From NCBI GenBank assembly GCA_902622745.1, contig CACNQW010000001.1, positions 34,886-98,885 of the forward strand: 64,000 nt of DNA, written 5' to 3'. Of this stretch, positions 1-8,830 are shown in pieces (position 1 is the stretch's first letter; every line of letters begins with the position of its first letter). Source of the stretch: an uncultured SAR116 cluster alpha proteobacterium. Its GTDB lineage: Bacteria > Pseudomonadota > Alphaproteobacteria > Puniceispirillales > Marisalimonadaceae. The notes below the pieces were generated by a model. That model made no database searches and was not told the origin of the DNA. It saw only the letters and a program-made list of their open reading frames with translations. The position numbers were made by a program, and so were the translations under genes.

Positions 1-2
1 CT

Positions 3-257
3 CCTGGAAACCCATTTGAGGGGTTGAAATTAAATAGTAATCAATGGTCTTTTGATGTAGTTTACACGCCTGCTATGACAACTTTTCTAAAAAATTCAGA
101 GAATAGTGGAGCAAAAATAATTACTGGCATTGATCTTTTTTTATTCCAAGGAATAGAGTCATTTCTCATTTTTACAGAACAAGAAAAATTAAGAAAAAAA
201 ATCATGAGTAATTATGATAATATAAGAGAATACTATTTTAAAAAATTAATCACTTGA
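3..257 (+). CDS. aroE: Shikimate dehydrogenase, C-terminal fragment (cut by window start)
   Basis: The frame is open from the window edge, so the TTG at 24 offered by the track is not a real start; about 84 residues of the protein's end are visible. They match the C-terminal domain of shikimate 5-dehydrogenases, which reduce 3-dehydroshikimate with NADPH in aromatic amino acid synthesis: FDVVYTP corresponds to the conserved D-V-x-Y-x-P segment, and DLFLFQGIESF to the helix carrying the substrate-contacting Gln. The stop overlaps the convergent CoA-transferase gene by 12 bases. A quinate/shikimate dehydrogenase paralogue cannot be excluded because the NADP-binding part lies outside the window. 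Confidence 0.65.
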   Translation, partial: PGNPFEGLKLNSNQWSFDVVYTPAMTTFLKNSENSGAKIITGIDLFLFQGIESFLIFTEQEKLRKKIMSNYDNIREYYFKKLIT

Positions 258-1442
258 TAATGTCAATTTTACTACATTAGAACTAATTAAATTTTCTATT
301 TCACCTTTTGTATAATTTAACTCCAATAAAATTTCATTTGTATGCTCACCAATTTGAGGTGGTATATTTTTAACGCCAACTGATTTTGATCTGCTAAACT
401 TTATTGGAGAAGCTATACCTTGATATTCATCTTTATGAAGAACCATTTGTCTTTCTTTTGTCTGAGTATGATTGATAGCTTCTTCCATGTTTCTGACTGG
501 ACCAGCTGGAACACCTGCGTTTAAAAGTTTTTCTGAAAAAGAGTTTCCATCAACATCCTTAAGTGCATTTTGTAAATAATCTGTTAATTCTAATCTATTT
601 TTAACTCTATCTGCATTAGTTTTAAATCTATTATCGTCTATTAAGTTATCCAAATTGAGTGCTTTGCAGAGTCTTGAAAATCCAGCATCGTTTCCTATTC
701 CCATAAAAATTTCATTTGTTGCTGTATCGAACTTGTCATATGGAGATATGTTAGGATGAGAGTTCCCTGTTGCTTTTCCAGGTTTTTTACTCAGAAAAAA
801 ATTTGCATTGTGAGGATGCATTAAAGCTAGAGAAGAGTCATATAATGTCATGTCAAGATACTGGCCTTTATTAGAGATGTTTCTTTCTTGTAAAGCCATT
901 AATATTCCAATTGCAGAATATAAACCAGTGCCCATATCTACGAAGGGTGCTCCCATTCTTACACTACCACTTTCTGGTGTTCCATTTATTGACATCATTC
1001 CAGTCATCGCTTGAACAATTGCATCATAACCAGGTGCTCCACCTAGTGGACCCTCTTGACCAAAACCAGAAATTCTACAATGAATAAGTTTTGGAAATTT
1101 TTCTTTTAAAACTTCTTCATATCCTAAACCCCATTTTTCCATTGTCCCTGTTTTAAAATTTTCAATAAGAACATCTGCATCTTCCAGAAGTTTAATTAAT
1201 ATTTCTTTTCCTTTATCTGACAATAAATCAATTGCAATTGATCTTTTATTCCTATTTACATTTATAAAATATGACGCCATTCCATTTGAGAATGGTGGCC
1301 CCCATCCTCTTACTTCGTCACCTATGTGAGCTTCTACTTTTATAACATCGGCTCCATGATCAGCAAGAATTTGAGTTGCATAAGGTCCTCCAAGAACTCT
1401 AGTTAGATCTATTATTTTTAAATTTTCCAAAGCATGTTTCAT
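246..1442 (-). CDS. CaiB/BaiF family (class III) CoA-transferase
   Basis: A 398-residue protein, the usual length for class III CoA-transferases, which move CoA between carboxylic acids through an aspartyl-CoA thioester. The N-terminal signature is visible (IDLTRVLGGPYATQILADHG), then ADVIKVE and the GYDAIVQA segment. The Asp in FVDMGTG falls at residue 169, the same number as the catalytic Asp of formyl-CoA transferase. It is the last gene of a minus-strand acyl-CoA block, 20 bases after an acyl-CoA dehydrogenase, so it probably activates or recycles an organic acid in that catabolic route. The substrate cannot be read from sequence; succinyl-CoA-dependent activation of a dicarboxylic or branched acid is one option. 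Confidence 0.85.
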   Translation of the reverse strand: MKHALENLKIIDLTRVLGGPYATQILADHGADVIKVEAHIGDEVRGWGPPFSNGMASYFINVNRNKRSIAIDLLSDKGKEILIKLLEDADVLIENFKTGTMEKWGLGYEEVLKEKFPKLIHCRISGFGQEGPLGGAPGYDAIVQAMTGMMSINGTPESGSVRMGAPFVDMGTGLYSAIGILMALQERNISNKGQYLDMTLYDSSLALMHPHNANFFLSKKPGKATGNSHPNISPYDKFDTATNEIFMGIGNDAGFSRLCKALNLDNLIDDNRFKTNADRVKNRLELTDYLQNALKDVDGNSFSEKLLNAGVPAGPVRNMEEAINHTQTKERQMVLHKDEYQGIASPIKFSRSKSVGVKNIPPQIGEHTNEILLELNYTKGEIENLISSNVVKLTLSSD

Positions 1443-1462
1443 TTTATTTCCTATGGTTTTGA

Positions 1463-2629
1463 TTAGTATGATCTTGGTAAATGAAGTATTTTTTCTGATA
1501 TGTAATTTAATATCATTTGTGAACTAACAGGTGCTAACTTTGGTATTAAGGATTCTCTTAATAATCTTTCAACATGATACTCTTTTGCATATCCCATCCC
1601 TCCCAAAGTTACTACAGCTTGTGTTGCTGTTTTAAATGCTACTTCTGCAGCGTAATATTTTGCAGCATTTGCAAGTCCTCCAGAATTTTGACCTTTATCA
1701 TATTGATAGGCGGCTTTAGATATTAATAATTCGGCAGCCTCAAGTTCTATCCACAATTCAGCTAGAGGATGTTGAATACTTTGATTTTTACCAATCGGTC
1801 TATCAAATACAATTCTTTCATTAGCATATTTTACAGCTTTGCCTAAAGCATCTTTGCCAATGCCTAGAGCTTCTGCTGCAATTAATATTCTTTCAGGATT
1901 TAAGCTATCTAAAATATATCTAAAGCCTTTGCCTTCTTCTCCAATTCGGTCTTCTTCAGATATTTCTAAATTGTCAAAAAAGATTTGATTACTATCAACA
2001 GAACCTCTCCCCATTTTTTTTATCTCTCTTACTTCAATTTTTGTTCTGTCAAAATTTGTGTAAAATAAAGTCAATCCATCAATATTACTTTTTGTTTCTC
2101 CTAATTCAGAAGTTCTTGCTAAAAGTAGAATTTTATTTGCAATTTTTGCTGTTGAGGTCCAAATTTTTTGTCCGTTTATTAAATATCCACCTTGGATCTT
2201 ACTTGCTGTAGTTTTTATTTTTCCAGTATCTAACCCAGCATCAGGTTCTGTAACTCCAAAACATGTTTTATCATTTCCAGAAATTAAGTTAGGTAACCAA
2301 TTCTTTTTTTGTGTTTTAGTCCCATGAACAACAATAGGGTGTGGTCCAAAGATATTAATATGAATTGATGATGCAGCAGACATTCCACCACCATTTCTAG
2401 TAATATTTTGCATAAAAAGAGCAGCTTCTTGAATGCCTAAATTAGCTCCTCCATATTCTTCAGGCATACACATGCCCAACCAACCGCTTTTAGCAACTTC
2501 ATTATAGAATTCTGAAGGAAACTCTGATTTTAAATCTAAATCTAACCAATAATTATCGTCAAATTTTGATGAAATTTTTTTAGCTGCTTCAACAATATTT
2601 TTTTGTGTTTCTGTTAGTTCAAATGGCAT
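1463..2629 (-). CDS. Acyl-CoA dehydrogenase family protein
   Basis: A 388-residue flavoprotein of the acyl-CoA dehydrogenase family (FAD-dependent alpha,beta-dehydrogenation of an acyl-CoA). The CFGVTEPDAGLDT segment is the FAD/substrate signature of the middle domain, and the C-terminal helical domain has GGMGYAKEYHVERLLRES. The common EGTSE motif near the end is replaced by APVSSQM. However, NPERILIAAEALG places a Glu where isovaleryl-CoA dehydrogenases hold their catalytic base. It sits between the CoA-transferase and an AhpD-like gene, all on the minus strand, so it likely belongs to the same acyl-CoA catabolic operon as the liu genes. The substrate is unknown. Confidence 0.85.
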   Translation of the reverse strand: MPFELTETQKNIVEAAKKISSKFDDNYWLDLDLKSEFPSEFYNEVAKSGWLGMCMPEEYGGANLGIQEAALFMQNITRNGGGMSAASSIHINIFGPHPIVVHGTKTQKKNWLPNLISGNDKTCFGVTEPDAGLDTGKIKTTASKIQGGYLINGQKIWTSTAKIANKILLLARTSELGETKSNIDGLTLFYTNFDRTKIEVREIKKMGRGSVDSNQIFFDNLEISEEDRIGEEGKGFRYILDSLNPERILIAAEALGIGKDALGKAVKYANERIVFDRPIGKNQSIQHPLAELWIELEAAELLISKAAYQYDKGQNSGGLANAAKYYAAEVAFKTATQAVVTLGGMGYAKEYHVERLLRESLIPKLAPVSSQMILNYISEKILHLPRSY

Positions 2630-2634
2630 GAAAA

Positions 2635-3237
2635 TTATCTATGAGATGAGTGATAAATGTCATTTGGCTCCATTTCAGTAGCGATAGCTAGTCTGTTTGT
2701 CATGTTAAAAAAACCAGTAATTAAACTTATGTCCCAAATGTCTCTGTCAGAAAAACCATTTTTACTCAATTCATCCCTTGATTTTTTATCTACATCAGAA
2801 GGATTTTTTGTAAGCTCTTTAACATATCTAAGCATTACTTGGTGTTTTTTTGCTAAATTTGTTGCTTCTAAGTTTGAAATTAATCTCTCTCCTAACTGAG
2901 GATCTCCAGATAATTCTCTTACAGCTGATCCATGTGCAACTATACAGTAATAGCAGTGATTTAAAGATGAAACAGTAACTGCTATCATTTCTCTTTCTAA
3001 CTTTGTTAAACCAGAATCTCCTAACATAATAGAATTGTATAATTTGGTAAAACCTTCAAACTGTTTTGGAAAATTAGAGAATGCAGCTAAAACATTTGGG
3101 ATAAATCCAATTTTTTCCTTAACAATTTTAAGATAATTTTCAGCATTTAAATCATCTTTAGTTTTTTTCTTATTTTTAAGATTTAAACTTGTGATTTTAT
3201 TTTTTGCCAATTGTCTTGGTATTTTAGTCATTATCAC
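2635..3237 (-). CDS. Carboxymuconolactone decarboxylase/AhpD-like protein
   Basis: A 200-residue all-helical protein of the CMD/AhpD superfamily, the group often annotated as uncharacterised peroxidase-related enzymes. The hallmark C-x-x-C-x-x-x-H motif is visible as CYYCIVAHG near residue 97, followed by a conserved acidic patch. AhpD-type members use these cysteines as a redox pair. The gene lies between liuC (4-base overlap at its start) and an acyl-CoA dehydrogenase, so it is cotranscribed with catabolic genes and may remove a peroxide or act on an unsaturated acid. That role is inference from position only. Two Met codons (residues 1 and 3) could both serve as start. Confidence 0.75.
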   Translation of the reverse strand: MIMTKIPRQLAKNKITSLNLKNKKKTKDDLNAENYLKIVKEKIGFIPNVLAAFSNFPKQFEGFTKLYNSIMLGDSGLTKLEREMIAVTVSSLNHCYYCIVAHGSAVRELSGDPQLGERLISNLEATNLAKKHQVMLRYVKELTKNPSDVDKKSRDELSKNGFSDRDIWDISLITGFFNMTNRLAIATEMEPNDIYHSSHR

Positions 3238-4022
3238 TCCTTAATCCAATTAGGTTTTTTCTTATTAAAAAAAGCGCTTATACCCTCTTTAGCTTCTTTA
3301 GTGTCCCATATATCTGCTAGTTTGTTAATTGTAAGATCTACAGTATTTTGATCAATAGGATAAGATAAATCTCTCACTAGTTTTTTTGATTCTAAAATTG
3401 AATTCGGAGCTGAATTCTTAAAGCTGTCTAAAAACTCTGATATTTTAGAGTTAATTTCATTTTTTTCATATATAAAATCAATCAATCCAAATTTAACTCC
3501 ATCTTCAGGTGCAAAAATTTTTGCAGATGTAAATAAGTGGATTGAGTTTTTTTCACCAATTTTTCTTACTACATAGGGACTTATTGTTGCTGGTATAAGA
3601 CCAAGTTTCGCTTCTGTTAATGACATCTTAATATTTTTAACTGAAAAAACAAAATCGCATATTGACATGATCCCAATGCCACCACCAAAGGCATTACCTT
3701 CTACTTTGGCGATAATAGTTTTAGGACAATTGTAAAGTTTTAGTAGTAAGTCAGCAAGTTTTGATGCTTCTTTAATTCTATTCTTTCTTGGTGCATATAG
3801 TTGTTTTTTCATCCATGACAAATCACCTCCAGCACAAAAACTTTTTCCGTTTGCTGAAATTAAAATAAGAGAAGATGTGTCTCGTGATAACTCATCAATG
3901 CAAAGGCTTAACTCGTTTATGATATCAAGCGTAAGTGCGTTATGAACATATGGATCGTTTAACCTAATTTCAGTAGCAATATTATTAATTTTTGTAATTA
4001 TAATCTTCTTGAAATTCATAAA
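3234..4022 (-). CDS. liuC: Enoyl-CoA hydratase/isomerase family, probable methylglutaconyl-CoA hydratase
   Basis: Crotonase-fold protein. The track start at 4058 reads into the 3' end of the upstream gene; the Met at 4022 (MNFKKIIITK) leaves 262 residues, the family's normal length, and lies 4 bases after the liuB stop. Visible motifs are HNALTLDIINEL, the oxyanion-hole strand SANGKSFCAGGDLSWM, and NAFGGGIGIMSICDF, where the second peptide NH and acidic residue lie. Directly downstream of liuA and liuB it is most simply the methylglutaconyl-CoA hydratase of leucine degradation, making HMG-CoA. A general enoyl-CoA hydratase is the alternative. Confidence 0.8.
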   Translation of the reverse strand, partial: FMNFKKIIITKINNIATEIRLNDPYVHNALTLDIINELSLCIDELSRDTSSLILISANGKSFCAGGDLSWMKKQLYAPRKNRIKEASKLADLLLKLYNCPKTIIAKVEGNAFGGGIGIMSICDFVFSVKNIKMSLTEAKLGLIPATISPYVVRKIGEKNSIHLFTSAKIFAPEDGVKFGLIDFIYEKNEINSKISEFLDSFKNSAPNSILESKKLVRDLSYPIDQNTVDLTINKLADIWDTKEAKEGISAFFNKKKPNWIKE

Positions 4023-4026
4023 AATT

Positions 4027-5628
4027 CTACATTCTAAAAAGACCAAATTTTGTTTCATTAATTTTTGAGTTCAAACTTATTTGTAGACATTGTGAAAGAA
4101 TATTTCTTGTATCTCTTGGATCTATTACTCCATCATCCCACAATCGTGAAGAGGAATATAGTGGATTTGATTGATAATCGAATTGTTTGACTAATTTAGA
4201 AAAAAATTCTTTTTCTATCTTTTCATTCCATTCTTCATTTTTCTTTTTAACATTTATTTTTTTTAGCTGAACTAAAACATTTGCTGCTTGTTCTCCACCC
4301 ATGACTGATATTTTTGAACTTGGCCAAATCCATAAGAAATTAGGTTGAAAAGCTCTTCCACACATACCATAATTACCAGCTCCAAAACTACCACCTACGA
4401 TGACAGTTATTTTAGGAGATTTTGAATTTGAAACAGCATTAATTAATTTAGCGCCGTTCTTAGCAATTCCAGTATGTTCGGCTTGTTTGCCAACCATAAA
4501 ACCGGTAATATTTTGAAAAAATATAATGGGTATTTTTCTCTTACTACAAAGTTGAATAAAATGAGTTCCTTTTTGTGCACTTTCAGAAAATAAAACACCA
4601 TTGTTGGCTATTATTCCGCAAAGGATATTGTTTATTTTTGCAAAGCCTGTAACAAGAGTTTTTCCATAATTTGGTTTAAATTCATCTAAATCAGAATTAT
4701 CAATTATCCTCATTATAATTTCACTTATATCAAATGGTTTTTTTAGATCACTTGGGACAATTCCTATTAGCTCTTCAATGTCGTACAGTGGTACCTTTGT
4801 TTCTTGGTTAAATTGTTTTTGATTAATATTTGCATTTTTAATGCATTGGCGAGTTAATTCTAAGGCATGATAATCATCATCTGCAAGATAGTCAGCAACA
4901 CCTGAAATTTCTGTATGAACTTTACCACCTCCTAAATCTTCTGCAGAGATGTTTTCACCAATTGCTGCTTTCACTAGAGGCGGCCCTGCTAAAAAAATAG
5001 TACCCTGGTTTTTTACAATAATAGTTTCATCAGACATTGCTGGGACATACGCTCCACCAGCTGTACAACTTCCCATAACTACTGCGACTTGCATTATATT
5101 CTTAGAAGACATTTTTGATTGATTATAAAAAATTCTTCCAAAATGATCTCTATCTGGAAAAACTTCGTCTTGATTTGGAAGATTTGCTCCTCCTGAATCA
5201 ACCAGATATATACAAGGTAAGTTATTTTGCATTGCAATTTCTTGAGCTCTTAAATGTTTCTTCACAGTAATGGGGTAATATGTACCACCTTTTACCGTGT
5301 AATCATTACATATTATCATTACATTCAAGTCATGCACTTTTCCAATGCCTGTTATTATGCCACCTCCAGGACACTCGTTGTTGTAAAGGTCATGTCCAGC
5401 TAACGCTCCTACTTCTAAAAAAGTAGAGTTTTTGTCAAGCAACTGAGTAATTCGCATTCTAGGGAGCAATTTTTTTTCTTTAGAAGTTTTTTTGTTAAAC
5501 TTTTTAACACCACCTTTAAAGGCAAAATCTTTCACCTTTTTGATTTCATTAATCTTTGAGAGCATATCATTTTTATTGTTTACAAAAATATCACTAGTTA
5601 CTGATAAATTAGATTTTAAAATACTCAC
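4027..5628 (-). CDS. liuB: Methylcrotonyl-CoA carboxylase, carboxyltransferase (beta) subunit
   Basis: Carboxyltransferase half of 3-methylcrotonyl-CoA carboxylase, the biotin enzyme of leucine breakdown. It carries VKGGTYYPITVKKHLRAQ, IYLVDSGGANLPNQDEVFP and GGSFGAGNYGMCGRA, and ends in FGLFRM, the ending typical of LiuB. The track's ATG at 5658 lies inside liuA. A GTG at 5628, one base after the liuA stop and 7 bases after an AAGGA ribosome site, gives an N-terminus (VSILKSNL) in register with known LiuB proteins, so I use it; the protein is then 533 residues. The partner biotin-carboxylase subunit is not in this operon. Confidence 0.93.
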   Translation of the reverse strand: MSILKSNLSVTSDIFVNNKNDMLSKINEIKKVKDFAFKGGVKKFNKKTSKEKKLLPRMRITQLLDKNSTFLEVGALAGHDLYNNECPGGGIITGIGKVHDLNVMIICNDYTVKGGTYYPITVKKHLRAQEIAMQNNLPCIYLVDSGGANLPNQDEVFPDRDHFGRIFYNQSKMSSKNIMQVAVVMGSCTAGGAYVPAMSDETIIVKNQGTIFLAGPPLVKAAIGENISAEDLGGGKVHTEISGVADYLADDDYHALELTRQCIKNANINQKQFNQETKVPLYDIEELIGIVPSDLKKPFDISEIIMRIIDNSDLDEFKPNYGKTLVTGFAKINNILCGIIANNGVLFSESAQKGTHFIQLCSKRKIPIIFFQNITGFMVGKQAEHTGIAKNGAKLINAVSNSKSPKITVIVGGSFGAGNYGMCGRAFQPNFLWIWPSSKISVMGGEQAANVLVQLKKINVKKKNEEWNEKIEKEFFSKLVKQFDYQSNPLYSSSRLWDDGVIDPRDTRNILSQCLQISLNSKINETKFGLFRM

Positions 5629-5629
5629 A

Positions 5630-6793
5630 TTAATTTCCTTCTGATATTTCTCTTCCAATTAGCATTCTTCTTATCTCAGAAGTTCCTGCACCAATCTCAT
5701 ATAATTTTGCATCTCTTAATAATCTTTCAACGGGATAATCTTTAGTATAGCCATTACCTCCTAAAATTTGAATAGCATCTAAAGTGATACTTGTTGCTTT
5801 TTCTGCAGCATACAAAATACAACCTGCAGCATCTTTCCTTGTTGTTTCACCTCTATCACAAGCAGATGCAACTGCGTAAACATATGATCTACAAGCATTT
5901 AGTGTAGTATACATATCTGCAATCTTACCTTGGATTAATTGAAATTGGCCAATTGATTTTCCAAATTGTTTTCTTTCTTGTGTATAAGGGATAACAGCAT
6001 CCAGAGCTGATGCCATGATTCCCAAAGGGCCTGCAGCCAATACAACTCTTTCAAAGTCTAAACCACTCATTAGTATTGATGCACCGTCTCCAGGATTTCC
6101 TAAAATATTGTCTTCAGGTACTTCGCAATTTTCAAATATTAATTCAGATGTGTTTGAACCACGCATTCCAAGTTTATCAATTTTTTTTCCAACAGAAAAT
6201 CCTACCATGTCCTTTTCAACTATAAATGCGGATATTCCTTTTGAACCGGCAGCAGGATCTGTTTTAGCATATATTATTAGAACATCAGCATCTGGACCAT
6301 TTGTTATCCACATTTTTGTACCATTCAATAGATATGTTTTATTACCTTGTTTTTCAGCATGTAATGACATAGAAACTACGTCAGATCCAGAGTTTGGCTC
6401 ACTCATTGCTAAAGCACCTATTTTTTTTCCAGAACATAACTCTGGTAAATATTTGTTTTTTTGCTCATGGGTTCCGTTTCTATTAATTTGATTCACACAT
6501 AAATTTGAAAATGCCCCATAAGACAATCCTATTGAAGCACTAGCTCGACTAATTTCCTCCATAACAATGCAATGTGACAAATAGTTTAACCCAGTACCTC
6601 CATAATCTTCATCAGCTGTGATGCCTAGTAATCCTAATTCCCCGAATTTTTCCCACAAAAAATTTGGAAATTCATTTTTTTCATCAACATTTTTTGCTAA
6701 TGGAGCAATTTCATTTTGAGCAAATTTATATACAGTATCTTTTAATTGATTTAGATCTTGGTTAAATCCAAAGTTAAGAGTTTTATCATACAT
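5630..6793 (-). CDS. liuA: Isovaleryl-CoA dehydrogenase
   Basis: A 387-residue acyl-CoA dehydrogenase that oxidises isovaleryl-CoA to 3-methylcrotonyl-CoA in leucine degradation. Two signatures support it: [16 protein letters not shown] in the FAD-binding middle domain and [17 protein letters not shown], whose Glu (about residue 248) aligns with the unusual catalytic base of isovaleryl-CoA dehydrogenases. The C-terminus has [21 protein letters not shown] and [12 protein letters not shown]. First gene of the liuA-liuB-liuC run on the minus strand, with its stop one base before the likely GTG start of liuB, which implies translational coupling. Confidence 0.93.
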   Translation of the reverse strand: MYDKTLNFGFNQDLNQLKDTVYKFAQNEIAPLAKNVDEKNEFPNFLWEKFGELGLLGITADEDYGGTGLNYLSHCIVMEEISRASASIGLSYGAFSNLCVNQINRNGTHEQKNKYLPELCSGKKIGALAMSEPNSGSDVVSMSLHAEKQGNKTYLLNGTKMWITNGPDADVLIIYAKTDPAAGSKGISAFIVEKDMVGFSVGKKIDKLGMRGSNTSELIFENCEVPEDNILGNPGDGASILMSGLDFERVVLAAGPLGIMASALDAVIPYTQERKQFGKSIGQFQLIQGKIADMYTTLNACRSYVYAVASACDRGETTRKDAAGCILYAAEKATSITLDAIQILGGNGYTKDYPVERLLRDAKLYEIGAGTSEIRRMLIGREISEGN

Positions 6794-6797
6794 AATT

Positions 6798-7244
6798 TTA
6801 ATTCATAGCGCGTTTTTTAGCTTCAGCTGCTTCAAAACTTGATACATGAAGTAAGCTTGATATTTTTCTCATGAGGTTTGATTCATAATCATCTACATTA
6901 CCATCAGCTAATACTACGCCCCATAGCATTTCAACGACTTTTATTCTCTCCTCATGATCCATTGTATCAAGAATGACTTTTATATCTGAAAAGATTTCAA
7001 CTTTTTCATTTGCTTTTTCTAAAACAAAAATAACAGCATTTTTTGCTTTGCTAGGTTCTAGATGAAATTTATTAATTAGTAAGCCTGTAATTTTTTCTAT
7101 TTCATCATCTGAAACTATTCCATCAACCTTGCATGCTTCAATTAAAAGAGATAAAACAGCATAGATTTCTTCTTCAATAATCTCTACTTCTGAATTATTT
7201 TCCTGTTTAACTTTATCAAAGATATTTTTTAAATTTTGAAACAT
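6798..7244 (-). CDS. TerB-like (tellurite-resistance family) protein
   Basis: A 148-residue acidic helical protein. Residues 30-140 fit the TerB-like fold: [20 protein letters not shown] and later [20 protein letters not shown] repeat the pattern of an acidic 'D-G-x-x-x-x-x-E' metal-binding turn followed by a helix. TerB-like domains are widespread single-domain proteins thought to sense or bind metal at the membrane; tellurite resistance itself should not be assumed. It lies 4 bases upstream of liuA on the same strand, so it may be transcribed with the leucine operon, but there is no obvious functional link. Confidence 0.75.
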   Translation of the reverse strand: MFQNLKNIFDKVKQENNSEVEIIEEEIYAVLSLLIEACKVDGIVSDDEIEKITGLLINKFHLEPSKAKNAVIFVLEKANEKVEIFSDIKVILDTMDHEERIKVVEMLWGVVLADGNVDDYESNLMRKISSLLHVSSFEAAEAKKRAMN

Positions 7245-7348
7245 ATATTTTCCTTTTTAAATATTAAAGACTTAATTTTATTAAAAATCAATTTACAGAT
7301 TTAAATAAATGCAATTATATTAATAAATCATTTTTGGGGAGGTGTTAA

Positions 7349-8770
7349 ATGGCAGGTCATGAGTTTTTAGAATCAATTGAGGTAAATTATAAAAAAGCAG
7401 TTGAATGTTTACAAAAAACTGAAGGAAAAGAAGTCTATAGTGATGAATTAGCAAGTCAAATAATGACGGCAAATTCTACTTACGTGGTAAGATTTGGTGT
7501 CAGATTACGTGGAACTATATATACTTTCACTGGCTATAGATCAGTTCATTCTGATCATTTTGAACCTGTAAAGGGTGGTATAAGATATGATGTAGAAGTA
7601 AATCAAGATGAAGTAGAAGCATTAGCAGCACTCATGACATACAAATGTTCATTAGTTGAAGTTCCATTTGGAGGATCGAAAGGCGGTCTTGAAATAAATA
7701 TTAGAGATTGGACAGAAGAAGAGCTAGAAAGAATTACAAGACGATTCACTCAAGAATTAGCTAAAAGAGATTTAATACACCCATCTCAAAATGTTCCAGC
7801 ACCTGATGTAGGTACAGGTGAAAGAGAAATGGCTTGGATGGCAGATGAGTATAGAAAATTAAATCCTACAGATTTGAATGCTTGGGCATGTGTAACTGGA
7901 AAACCAGTAAATAAGGGTGGAATTGGTGGAAGAACTGAAGCGACTGGAAGAGGAGTTCAATACGCTTTAAGAGCATTTTTTGACCATCCAAATGATGTAA
8001 AAAAAACAGGTCTAACACCAGGTTTAAAGGGTAAAAGAGTAATAGTTCAAGGCTTAGGAAATGTTGGTTATCACGCAGCTTTATTTTTATCAAATGAAGA
8101 TGGATGCCTAATTACTCATGTTATCGAAAGAGATGGTTCAGTCGTAAATCCACAGGGAGTAAATATAAAAGAGTTAAGAGAGTATATTTTTAAAAATGGT
8201 GGAGTTAAAGGTTTCAAAGGATTTGTTCAAAAAGGGGCAGAAATTTTAGAAGAGGATGCTGATATTTTAATTCCTGCTGCAATGGAATTAGTTATCAATA
8301 AAGGAAACGCTGAAAAGATAAAGACTCCACTAATTATTGAGGCTGCAAACGGCCCTGTGTCAAGTGAAGCTGATGAGATTTTGACTAAAAAGGGTGTTGT
8401 TATAATTCCAGATCTTTATGCCAATGCAGGTGGGGTAACAGTTAGTTATTTTGAATGGATAAAAAACTTAAGTAGAATACGATTAGGAAGACTTCAGAGG
8501 CGTGCTCAAGAAAATCAAACTACATTAATGATAGAAGCATTGGAAAAAATGACTGGCTCTAAATTTCCAGATGAATATAAAGATTTAGTGATGCAGGGTT
8601 CAGCAGAAATTGATTTAGTTAGATCTGGGTTAGAAGATACTATGAGGAATTCTTATAATATAATAAGTAATGTTTGGAATAATAATCCTAATGCTAATGA
8701 TTTAAGAACATCTGCTATGATGGTTTCTGTCAAAAGAGTAATGGATAGCTATCATTCATTAGGGTTGTAA
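7349..8770 (+). CDS. gdhA: Glu/Leu/Phe/Val-type glutamate dehydrogenase
   Basis: A 473-residue dehydrogenase interconverting 2-oxoglutarate plus ammonium and glutamate. The substrate-binding block (FEPVKGGIRYD, TYKCSLVEVPFGGSKGG) contains the catalytic Lys, PAPDVGTGEREMAW provides the acidic partner, and the Rossmann domain begins at VIVQGLGNVGYHAA. Its start has a strong ribosome site (GGGGAGG) 7 bases upstream. The coenzyme cannot be settled by eye; the form resembles the NAD-linked hexameric group more than the classic NADP GdhA. It converges with an ammonium transporter across a shared terminator, consistent with a nitrogen assimilation role. Confidence 0.9.
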   Translation: MAGHEFLESIEVNYKKAVECLQKTEGKEVYSDELASQIMTANSTYVVRFGVRLRGTIYTFTGYRSVHSDHFEPVKGGIRYDVEVNQDEVEALAALMTYKCSLVEVPFGGSKGGLEINIRDWTEEELERITRRFTQELAKRDLIHPSQNVPAPDVGTGEREMAWMADEYRKLNPTDLNAWACVTGKPVNKGGIGGRTEATGRGVQYALRAFFDHPNDVKKTGLTPGLKGKRVIVQGLGNVGYHAALFLSNEDGCLITHVIERDGSVVNPQGVNIKELREYIFKNGGVKGFKGFVQKGAEILEEDADILIPAAMELVINKGNAEKIKTPLIIEAANGPVSSEADEILTKKGVVIIPDLYANAGGVTVSYFEWIKNLSRIRLGRLQRRAQENQTTLMIEALEKMTGSKFPDEYKDLVMQGSAEIDLVRSGLEDTMRNSYNIISNVWNNNPNANDLRTSAMMVSVKRVMDSYHSLGL

Positions 8771-8782
8771 AGTAAAGAAAAT

Positions 8783-8816
8783 AAAAAAGGCAGTCTAGAT
8801 AGACTGCCTTTTTTTG
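8783..8816. terminator. Bidirectional rho-independent terminator between gdhA and amt
   Basis: A perfect 10-bp stem, AAGGCAGTCT with AGACTGCCTT around a 4-base loop, is flanked by an A-run on the left and a T-run on the right. It can therefore end both gdhA (plus strand) and the ammonium transporter (minus strand), which converge here. Confidence 0.9.
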
Positions 8817-8830
8817 GGGAGGTAATTAGA

